DNA of 64,000 bases from Tetrastigma voinierianum (Eukaryota > Streptophyta > Magnoliopsida > Vitales > Vitaceae). Shown here piece by piece: positions 37,870-46,773 of this stretch (positions are counted from its first letter, which is position 1; every line of letters starts with the position of its first letter). The notes below the pieces were generated by a model. That model had not been told where the DNA came from. It worked only from the letters and a program-made list of their open reading frames with translations, and ran no database searches. Location: the NCBI GenBank assembly GCA_016808115.1, contig JAEQBH010009496.1, positions 20,273 to 84,272 on the forward strand. Direction: 5' to 3'. The position numbers and the translations under genes were made by a program.

Positions 37870-38505
37870 ATATACGTCTTTAAAGATTCTGCTGGGTGTT
37901 TCCCACAGACGGCTCGATTGTGGTCTGGAATTACCACAGTCGGCATTTTGGACCGTCGAATATACATCGATCTATACTGACACGCAAAACAAATAACTAA
38001 AGCGACGGGAGGTCTCATTGTCGCCTCTCAAACCTTCAAGTTAGATCTTTGCCATGCTTCTTTCAAATGTTGAGGTTTGAGCGCTTTCGTGAAATGCCTT
38101 TATTTAGTGTCATAAGCTATTTATCGGGGGAAGGGATCGGAATTGCCGTGGTAAGTGGATGATTTCCTCACGAATCGGAAGGAGGGAAGGTGGCGCCTCT
38201 CTGGACGGAGACTAATTCTTCCTTTTAGACAGAAGCGAGGAGAGAACGTGGGGTGCATTTCCCGAATGCGGGATACGAAGGGTTGTCCATCTTGAATTCA
38301 TGGCAAGGCATGGGATGGTGCGCTCTCCCTCAGGAGCTATTCTTGACCTTGTTAGATAGCCTTAAGGGCTTGCCTGGAATGCTGACCCTTATGATTGGGA
38401 GGTATGCAGTTTGGGCTCCCTAGGTTAGCTTACGGGCCCGAGCGGATGGACCCGACCCGGCCCGTGGCCTCTAGTCAAAGGGACTGGTCGAGACGAGGTA
38501 CCTCA
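37870..38505 (-). repeat. Right LTR (5' LTR) of element B
   Basis: Partner of the left LTR. Similarity stops after 'gaggtacctca' near 38,505, the probable right end of the element. A primer binding site just inside the LTR (below 37,870 on the minus strand) could not be identified with confidence. Confidence 0.6.
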
Positions 38506-38661
38506 AGAATGCTCAGACAATGCATAGTGAAACTAAGGAAACCTCTTTTGCTTTCGAATTTATGGAAAACAGATGAGAAAGACCCCCAAAAAAGCACTTC
38601 AGAAAACAGTTCCAATCCTCAGCTTGAAATGTTGCCAACAGATAACACCACGAAGGTGAGT
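38506..38661 (+). other. Unassigned exon-like stretch right of element B
   Basis: An open plus frame containing 'KDPQKSTSENSSNPQLEML' ends at 38,661, followed by a consensus donor (GTGAGT). It resembles an exon, but no partner exon and no known domain was found, and its left side is cut by the end of element B at 38,505. It could be chance. The next 370 bp to 39,032 hold an (AT)n run (38,884-38,914) and the 3' flank of vicilin copy A. Confidence 0.2.
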
Positions 38662-38882
38662 ATGAGTTGATTTAAATTAAGATTGAAACTTCATGATATC
38701 AAACTCAGCCATATAATTTTAACAGTCAGAATGGAATCTAGCAAAAGAAACCAAAAGAGGAACACAGAATCTTGATGGCTGAGAGCAAGAGCCTCTATTT
38801 ATTTATTATGTGAAATGTTAAAACTTTCCTCATTGTACTCACAGTACAGAACATCACTCAGTCTTAATATATATAAGATTAG

Positions 38883-38883
<1 letters not shown>

Positions 38884-38914
<31 letters not shown>
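38884..38914. repeat. (AT)n microsatellite
   Basis: About 15 AT dinucleotides in the 3' flank of vicilin copy A, beside the left start of segmental-duplication block A. Confidence 0.95.
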
Positions 38915-38920
<6 letters not shown>

Positions 38921-39032
38921 GAGAAGAGCAAGCTCTCTTCATACAACCTTCCAAAGCCATAGTCATACAAGCATACAGAAGATGGAAACTGGCTACACAA
39001 CCTCTAAAAAGACTCCCATCTCTACTTGCATC

Positions 39033-41353
39033 TCAAGCGGGGGACGACCGCCGCACTTGTGTAGGAAGAAGAACCGTTCGATGTTTCCCGAGAGCCTCAT
39101 CTGCCCTTGCCGGGATGCCGGTAGCTCCTTCGCCTCCTTTCTCCATCGCATTCCCAATGTTCTTGTCCTGAAATGAAATTTGTCAGACAGCAGGAACTTA
39201 AGAAATTATTCAAGTGTGGAAAGATCAGAAGAGAGATAAATGGTGGGTGTTGTGTTTAATTACCAGCAAGCGCCTCCCTCCAGTTGTTTTCAGCGTTAAC
39301 GTCAAAGCAAGCAATCTCCAGATTCCGGTTGTTTCCTGAGACTATGATAATGGGGTGTCCTGTTGGGACTACAAAGATCATCCCGGGATTCAGAGACAAC
39401 CCTGTTCTCTGATAATGTTGGATCAATACCCCGCTGCCCCTGCTGCTGTTGTTGTTGAGCAACGACAGGGATAAACCATCTCCATGTATCATACACATTA
39501 ATAACCAGAGCTATGCTTTTGTAGACAGGTTGAAGAATGGACCTTACATTCCTTCATACATGGCAGAAGCCAAGATACAGAACTGAAAGGTAAGGAGACA
39601 ACAATTCAGGAGAGAGGAAATAGGAAATGAAAATACTTTGGTGATGTTAGCATAAGCGACGGCAACGTCCATATCTTGCAGCTGGGGGAATTCATTGGCA
39701 TCAACCTCGTGGAGTCTTCCATATCTGTTAAGAAGTGGAGGGTTCCTTGCTTAGAAGATTGAATACTCCTTGGACCTTTTAAATTGAGGATTCCCTAGAT
39801 TCCTCCGTTGGCTCAATGCCTGAATCTGTTGTTCTGAGGCTTTCACGATCACTCCCTTGTTCTGATGACTGATCGCTCTCTGTACCTTATCTTGGTCTGC
39901 CTGCTCAATTGATTTTCGATTTCCAATTTGTTATGATCAATGGAGAGGAGAGTACAGCCAAATTGAGAATAACAAAATAACTAAATTTCAATTTCAATAC
40001 TAAGAGCAATGAAATGATGAAAATATCCAAGAAGATCCATACTGCAAGCAAACCTTGCTTTCGTTTGGATCCAGTTGTGGAACTATAGAACTGACTAAGC
40101 CCCACCAAAATGCTTCCATTTTTTCTCAATTTTCTATTCTAAAAAAATTATATAATTTTCTTTTAAAATTATATCATTTTTCTTTTCACAAAGTTACACT
40201 GTATAGAAGAAAGGCAAAAACAAATTGGTGTCACAAATAACACAATTCCAAGGCAACCCCCATCACATCTAAAAGAATGAACAAGGAAAGCCCATTTCAA
40301 AGTATGTCAGAGCATATTACCTTCAGAGCAGTGGAAAGTAATTGGGCTGAAAGCCCTGTTAAGAATGACATTGGTTTCTCCCCAGTTAATTATATATATA
40401 CCATTGAAACCCAAAAGAAAAAAAAAATCAGTGTATATAGTATACATAGACATGTTTTTGTTTAAGGGGATAGACCAGAAATTCACCTGGAATTCGTCTG
40501 GGAAGAAGCAGGTTGCAGAAGCAGCGATTCACAGGTTTTTCTTGTTTTTGTCTCTGTTGATGAAGTGTAAGAGTAGTCCCTGCGCTGATCCTCACTACAT
40601 CCCCGTGGTTGATGTTGAAGCTCTCCCTTTTCCCTTTCCTCACCAAGCTGATTGTTCCTCGCCCTGAGAAGACATCAAATTATTAGCATAAATTCAGATT
40701 TAGTAATGAATTTGACAGGGAAATGGGAATATCGAAGCAGAAAATATTGATTAATATATACCGGAAGAGACATGAAGGACAGCCTCAGCATCAAGATGGG
40801 CAGGAAGAACAAGGTCTGAGGATTGGCAATGGAGAGGAATCAGTAGTTCTCGAGCCCCCGGAGGAGGCGTGACCGTTGAGTGGAACTTCTGGAGGATCTT
40901 CACCCCTTCCTTCGTTGCTCTATGATGTGATAAAGTGCTCAATCCTGAAACGTATGGGTTTACTCTTGCTGTTCTTCCTCCTCACTAACTGATTGTCCTT
41001 CTTCTCCTCCTCCTTCTCCTCCGCATTATCCTCCCACGTCGGCGCTCATAAGTCTCTCTTTCCTTTCATAGCCAGTCATCTTTCTGCTCTCCTGCTGGCG
41101 GCGGTCGTGCTCTGGCATTGCCGGGCGCTGCTTCTCCAGCTCGAGCTTCCAGGTTCGGCACAATGTGTCGTACGAATCCTCACTTGATTTGTGGCACTCG
41201 TCGACCTTCTGGGGAGGATTTGTATCGGACCAGCACCAGCGAGCTACAGTTCCAGGTCTGATTTGGCGACGACTGGGAGAAAGTGAGAGACAGAGAAGAG
41301 AAGAAGAAGGAAAGCAGTAAGAAAGGAAAGGAAAGGTTGGTGTTGATCGCCAT
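39033..41353 (-). pseudogene. Vicilin-like 7S globulin, copy A (decayed)
   Basis: All six exons are traceable. Exon 1 (41,353-40,762) has a good signal peptide ('MAINTNLSFPFLLLSFFF'), but the N-terminal Cys region is scrambled by frameshifts and the CxxxC pairs are largely lost. Its 3' part is recognisable ('VLPAHLDAEAVLHVSSG'). Exon 2 (40,663-40,487): 'GKRESFNINHGDVVRISAGT'. Exon 3 ends at 40,321. Exon 4 lies at about 39,897-39,656 ('IVKASEQQIQALSQR'). Exon 5 (about 39,544-39,265): 'FVVPTGHPIIIVSGNNRNLE'. Exon 6 (39,174-39,033): 'NIGNAMEKGGEGATGIPAR', ending in a shifted frame. Several frameshifts and internal stops make it a pseudogene unless they are consensus errors. It would be a seed-storage bicupin homologous to copy B. 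Confidence 0.85.
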
Positions 41354-41669
41354 TGTGGAGTCTTTACCGCATTGCAACTCTTCAAGGAGTGTTAATGGAA
41401 AGAAGGATGATGATGGGGGTGGTGTATTTGTAGGAAAAGGAGGGGATCTTCAAGGAGTGTTAATGGAAAGAAGGATGATGATGGGGGTGGTGTATTTGTA
41501 GGAAAAGGAGGGGAGAAAGGGGAGATGAAGGTGGTGGGATAAGGGGACAGCCACATGGGAACTGGGTGGCAATACCATACCAGACATTGTCAATGAGTTT
41601 ACGAGCATTTTACCGCTTTAGGATAACAACAGACCCACCATATTTTCTCCTGAAATGAATAGAGAGAGA

Positions 41670-42723
41670 GATGGGGTGGGAGGATTGAGGTTAATAACCT
41701 TTTGAGCTAATCAAAGATCGATATGGTGGTGGGCTTATAAGCAAGTATTCTTTCTGATTTCGTATGAAGCCTATAGTTATCGCCGATTAGCGCCCATTCA
41801 CGAAAAGTTCGGACGAGGAACATTTGACAATAGCAGCCGAGAGGCTGAGACCTCCAGAAGAGTTAAAGATGGTATCAGAGTGTTGACTGGGAAAGAGAGC
41901 AGTTGGTGTGATATCATGTCAATCCCAGTTATCGTATAATGTTCTCTATGGACACGTTATCGACGATCGACTTCACTGTAACACTCAAGTGTGGTGTGGG
42001 AGCTTACTAATCATCTGCCTAAACTCGAGTGTCATACGGATGGTCATTTAACACTCTCCAACCCTCACCTGCCAGCTCGACACGTGGCTCAGGAGAAATC
42101 CTATGAAAGGGACATTCTACACCTTTGAAGGATCATAAAAAATAACCTTCAGTGAAAAGTCTTTATTCTTCTATAGGATCTATACTAGGCAATTTATGAG
42201 ATCGATATCTGTTCCATCTAGAGATGTCAAGCATGCCAAATGACTCGCACACTTCGGATAAGAACTTGCTTTTAACCCTCTCTTGGAGTCTTAGAGTGGC
42301 TCTTTCCCTGCACGCATTAACTCTTGTGAAAGCGTTAATGTGGAATATCGAAGCCGATGAAGAGTCTGGCAAAGATCGGCAGTGGGTGAAAGAATATTTG
42401 AACTTTAAGTCATTGCTGTAATCTACGTGTGTGGCCCGTGTGAATCAGTATCATTTAGTACTAAACAAGTCAGACAGCTTACATTTTTGATAACTTTCAC
42501 TTTGGACCTTATCTCGGACACTGAGTAGTCATTTCCCCGCTACATATAAAAGTGTCAATGATAGGTACAACCCCAGACAATTAAAGGCCAGGCTTCCAAA
42601 CCTGCTTAATAGATAGAAAAACCTCATAACGCCCAGAAGTAATAAATGTCAGACGATCTTATATATGGAACGCTAGGATCGTATCGTGAAGTTATGAAAG
42701 CATGCAGGACACTACCGCCAGGA
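41670..42723. mobile_element. ~1.05 kb unclassified insertion in the promoter of vicilin copy A
   Basis: The upstream regions of vicilin A and B align from the ATG to 'tctcctgaaatgaa...atagaga' (41,660; 49,105) and again from 'gacacctcttca' (42,724; 49,112-49,127). Copy A has about 1.05 kb extra between them. Inside are a primer-site-like 'ATGGTATCAGAG' (41,871) and LTR-like sequence 'TGTAACACTCAAGTGTGG' (41,977) to 'catttaaca' (42,053). It may be a degraded small LTR element, but ends and target duplication were not found. A deletion in copy B is the alternative. Confidence 0.5.
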
Positions 42724-42735
42724 TGGACACCTCTT

Positions 42736-42743
42736 CATGCATG
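42736..42743. promoter_or_regulatory. RY (CATGCATG) seed motif upstream of vicilin copy A
   Basis: A perfect palindromic RY box, the binding core of B3 seed regulators (ABI3/FUS3/LEC2 class). It is followed by the shared block 'agtttttgtcaccttccacttcaa'. It is now about 1.4 kb from the ATG because of the insertion at 41,670-42,723; the equivalent block in copy B is about 300 bp from its ATG. Confidence 0.55.
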
Positions 42744-42869
42744 TATCTTTCTGTCCATCACTCCCCTGAAACCAACACAATAGTTTTTGTCACCTTCCAC
42801 TTCAATTTTTTGGGCTGCTTCTGGTTTCTGCTTTCACTTATCGTCAGTACAAATGTCTCTTTTTTAAAA

Positions 42870-43635
42870 GGAAAAAGTATTGTGAAAATGTAGTAAGGTA
42901 TTCCTGCTGTGCTGTCAGCCTGTCATATATAAAAATAATACAAAGGTATAAAATCAATATATAAGGGCTACAAAAACAAGGTTAAATACAATTAATCAAG
43001 TATATACATATATAGATTTAAAGTTATCTTGTTTATACCAGCCCTCAAGGGGCTGGCTTAAGTAAAGAGGAATGAGTATACGGAAAATCACATGCTCGAG
43101 TCCGTATAAAAATAAAGTACTATAATTATGTAATGCAAAGATAATATATGTCAAAAACAATAATCATGTTTGTACCCAATAAATGATATATACAAGCTGC
43201 ATAACATCACCTATCATAATTAATCTGGAACTATTATAGTCATTCTTTCGTATTACACAGGATTCTGATTGTGAGGAAATACATTAAATTACTGCAAGAA
43301 AAGGGTCGGAAAGGAAAAAGGAAATGAAAAAAATCTTAGGAGCTGTTGATATACATGAAGATTGTTTGGGTGGAGGGCCTTATCAGGTTATCCTTCCCAC
43401 CCAAGAAAGAGAAACAGAAGAAGCTTAACAATATAATAGTTGTTTGGAATAATAAAACCCTGCATTTTTCATAACCCTAAATCCAAATCCCTCAACTTTG
43501 GACTTTAAACAACAGCAAATTTATTATGTCTCATTCCCTGTCGATCAGCAACATGCAAATAGAGGATGAGATATGCTGATCATAGAAAATTCTCAGGCTA
43601 GTTTTCAGACCTTAATCGGACTACAAAATGGTTCT
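42870..43635. other. Spacer between vicilin A and L24 A
   Basis: No gene. It is collinear with 49,560-50,394 of block B, for example 'gtgaggaaatacatt' with 'gggtcggaaaggaaaaa' and 'gaagaagcttaacaatataa'. It lacks the AT expansion and the MITE present in block B. Confidence 0.7.
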
Positions 43636-45350
43636 TAAAGATCAGGCATGCCCTTGCCAGCTACAGCCTACAAACATAAGATCCATGGGGGTATCTATGG
43701 GACCAGCTACAAACGAACGAATAAATTCCATCAGAAGATCAAAGTATGTGATTCTTCACAACATATAGGTATATGTACATTACTCTACAAGCATATTGAT
43801 GGAGGAAATGGAAACTTGAAACAGAAAATTACCTTGATGGAAATGCAATCTGAACTGGACTATAAAGTAATATTCTGGTAGCAATAAAGACCCTAAACTT
43901 CAAACAAATGTTAATCATTAAACTACTTCATGGTTGGCAACACATGATTAGATTCTAGCTAATTTGAAGTTCAAGCAAAAGGTTCTTCACTTAAATAATA
44001 AATGCTCAAAAAGACTGTGTTCTCAAATAACACCTCTGATCATTAACATAAACCCACAAATTAACATTACTGAAATCAAAATGCAAATAGCATCATCAAT
44101 CTTCAAACTTGCAAGGCACACTGCTTAAAATCTTTAACTAAGATAACATAATTGATATATTCAAGTAGTTTAAAAATATTTTTTTATTGGATCGGTCCTC
44201 ATCAGGAAATTTCAATTTGAACCAAGAAAGGTATTGAATAATATCAGGAAATTTTAATTTGAACTTAGTAAATAATTGAATACTAGAACATTCTTGATTT
44301 CAAGGTATATGTATTTTCCTTTTGTTAAAAAAAATTATATACAGTCCTTCAATTCTTATCACTAAAATTTCATTTTAGAGTATCCAAAAAAAATTTCTTA
44401 ACTTATAAATTTCATTTTCGTATCCTAATTTCTAATTTTCTATAGACAGGCAAACAAGACAGATGTGAAGGATAACCCTCCAGAATCTATATAATAACTG
44501 ATTAAGAAAAATTAAGGTGATAAGCTTCAAAGAACTATACAAATATAGGTCTTAGTGGTCCTTATCTTTAAGAACTCATGATCTATACAATCTTCTAAAT
44601 ACCTTATTGTTAGGTGATCTTGGGCCTTCGATCCCAGCGCTCATGAGATAGAGTTTTACTGTAACTATAGCTATCTAACCGCCATGACCGATGTGGGATA
44701 ACCCAACCTTATTTCAATCTTGCAAAGTTCCTACAAAAAGAAATATCAATACTCGTTTGAAAGGAAAGAGTGAGAGACAATCAACTCTCCCTAAAAGCTT
44801 AAGAAGCTAAGTAAAAGTTAGGTTTAATATAAACTGAGTTTAATATAAATGTATGGTTAGAGTTAAAGCAAACCACAAAATTCCTTCTCGATTTTCAAAA
44901 ACATAAATAAGGATCAAATATTCAAATTACAAGCATTGATATCATGTTAAACAACTGACTCTTCTAAAAGTTTAAGTTTCTAATTTAATATGAATATCAT
45001 GTTTCTTAACAGATGGGATCAAGAACGTGAACATTAATTGAGACGTGTAGTGGGGCTTCGACAGAAAAAATCCCACCTTCATGACCTGTACCAAGTATTG
45101 AAAAAATCAGACCACCCTTGTCTTCAACATGCATACAAGGTTCAATAAAATCCATAATATTCACTGAAACCTTGATTATCATCTTTATCTTTGCCCCTGA
45201 TTATCATCACCTGAAAATAAATAAATAAATAAATAAAACTCATTCATCACACATATATAACATACCTACATAAAAATGGTGAACTCTATTTTCACTTTAT
45301 TATCTCCTCTCTGATCTTTAATTTTGTACTTGTTTCTGAGATGTTTTCCT
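43636..45350 (-). pseudogene. Mitochondrial ribosomal protein L24, decayed copy A
   Basis: Exons match the L24 gene of block B but are damaged. The last exon (about 43,718-43,636) keeps 'DTPMDL' and then loses frame. The KOW-neighbour exon (about 44,590-44,530) keeps 'RYLED' and 'LKIRTT' but lacks about 75 bp between them. The exon around 45,100-45,013 is well preserved ('GTGHEGGIFSVEAPLHVS', 'VLDP') and then runs straight into a TRIM LTR. The exon around 45,215 keeps the MIIRGKDK segment in a shifted frame, and the ATG exon near 45,350 is degenerate. The internal deletion and the TRIM insertion make this a pseudogene even if single-base errors are ignored. Confidence 0.8.
44771..45011 (-). 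mobile_element. TRIM (miniature LTR element) in the L24 pseudogene
   Basis: On the minus strand, an LTR of 67 bp (45,011-44,945) starts TGTTAAGAAACATG and ends GTTTAACA, and is followed by a primer-site-like 'TGATATCAATGC'. A second, longer LTR-like copy lies at 44,870-44,771. Both match the TRIM LTRs at 52,186-52,466 in inverted orientation. The right end abuts the L24 codons 'VLDP', so it entered a coding exon. The target duplication is not clear. Confidence 0.7.
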
Positions 45351-46773
45351 ACCCATTTCAAAAGATACATCAGAAATTTTGACAACTTAATGATGTTTTT
45401 TTCTAAAATTTAAACTAAAAAATAGTAACTTCAAAATAAATTAAGAGACTTACATTGAAAGGAAAAATGGTTTTAAGGAAAGTATAAAAAAAAATGAGGA
45501 ACAAGAAAAGATTTACTACCTCATAATTTTAAATTTTTTTAAGGCATAAGTTTAATTTATCATTCTAGGTCAAGAGGTTCTTCTTTTTATATAAAATTCT
45601 CTGCTACCCTATTTTTTTAAAATCAATTAAACAATAAAAGGGGTGTATCCAACAAAACTCAGATTCCTACTAAATTCTTAATAGCAAACCCACTCCTTAA
45701 AATGATCAAATAGGAATATACACAAACACTTGGCATGCGTTAGGCTATCTAAATTTATGCATTCACACATTGCTTCATTTCTATGATTAAATATAAGACT
45801 ACCCATCCATAAATAAACAAAAGGAAGAAACAGTCAATCACAAACTAACATGAAAATGAAATCATATAATATTCTGCCATTAGAAAATTGGAAAAGGACG
45901 TGCAAAAACTCAAATGAAAAATAGAATCACATGATTTCCAGTCTGCTAGCATTTCAAACAAGCCAATGCTACTTCCTAAATCATTTATACTTTTATCGAT
46001 CACACCCAGATCCAAAACAAATGTAAACAGATGTTAGATTATTATTCTTTTTTTAAGAGCTGAACACTTTAGTTATAATATATTATATTTTTAACAGTTA
46101 AATACTTTAATTACAATATATAAACGACTCTCCCCTCCCTATGCACAGTAATCCCCTCTGTATGTGTAGTAAATCTCCTCTATATACATTAATCCCACTC
46201 TTTAGATTTAAATACAAATATTCCCATTGAGACTTAGTTCTCCCTATACATTGTAAACTTTTCCCTTTCTTTGAGGTTCTCCCTATACATAGTAGACTTT
46301 TCCCATACTATGAGACTCTTTCCCACTGTTCCCATTGAGACTTAGTTCTCCCAATACATTGTAAACTTTACCCATTCTTTGAGGTTCTCCCTATACGTAG
46401 TAAACTTTTCCCATACTATGAGACTCTTTCCCACTTTTCCAATTGGACAACGTCATTGGAGACTCGAATCGGACCCCTCATGCAGTCCTTTGCACTATGA
46501 TTCTTTTGTTTTTGTTTTTAAGAATTTATATGAATATATAATTACAGAAAGAGCAGTAAATAAGGCATGTCAGAGCATGTAAGAACCATACAAATCAACG
46601 TAGGGAGAGAGATTAAAGATTTGGGAAATGGTTGGGCATTACACTTATTTACTTACAACATTCGGTCTTAATATACATAAGATTAATACATATAAGAGGA
46701 AACTACAGCCGCCTCAAAGCACAAAGGATGGAAAACCCAACCCCCACTCAACACTCAAAATAACACCACCATC
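45351..46773. other. Spacer between blocks A and B
   Basis: To about 46,060 this is collinear with the L24 intron and upstream region of block B. It then holds an AT-rich stretch and a 108 bp tandem duplication (46,221-46,438). No gene is supported. The 3' flank of vicilin copy B starts near 46,664. Confidence 0.6.
46221..46438. repeat. Two-copy ~108 bp tandem repeat
   Basis: 'cccattgagacttagttctcc' at 46,223 recurs at 46,331, each followed by 'aatacattgtaaactt', 'ctttgaggttctccctatac', 'gtagacttttccc' or a near variant, and 'atactatgagactctttccc'. It sits at the junction between the two duplicated blocks. No counterpart was seen after block B. Confidence 0.85.

Larger units (their letters stand above)
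13760..38505 (-). mobile_element. Tat/Grande-like Ty3-gypsy element B with nested insertions
   Basis: Direct repeats at about 13,760-14,517 and 37,870-38,505 mark the two LTRs. Reading the minus strand from the right: gag (about 37,100), RT (35,400-34,950), RNase H (34,700-34,000), integrase (33,700-33,100), tandem repeats (33,060-32,671 continuing at 19,044-18,790), then an antisense Transposase_28 ORF (plus strand, 15,890-18,290) and the left LTR. The tandem repeats are split by a 13.6 kb gypsy element. Without that insertion the element is about 11.1 kb. It lies directly upstream of vicilin copy 3, so 38,506 onwards was probably that gene's original upstream DNA. Confidence 0.7.
38860..46060. 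repeat. Segmental duplication block A (vicilin + L24)
   Basis: Collinear with 46,664-54,720. It begins at 'cagtcttaatatatataagatta' (38,857), matched by 'cggtcttaatatacataagatta' (46,663). It ends with the shared 'gcatgcgttaggctatct' (45,736; 54,397) and 'gcatttcaaacaagcca' blocks (45,949; 54,629). It contains vicilin copy A and the decayed L24 copy. The block is about 7.2 kb against 8.1 kb for block B; TRIM, MITE and AT-repeat insertions account for part of the difference. Confidence 0.85.

Noticed and set aside
41283..41501. Direct repeat 'aaggagtgttaatggaaaga' near 41,381 and 41,453 as a possible mobile element
   Set aside because: It is a local ~72 bp tandem duplication in the 5' flank of vicilin copy A, with no terminal repeats or target duplication.
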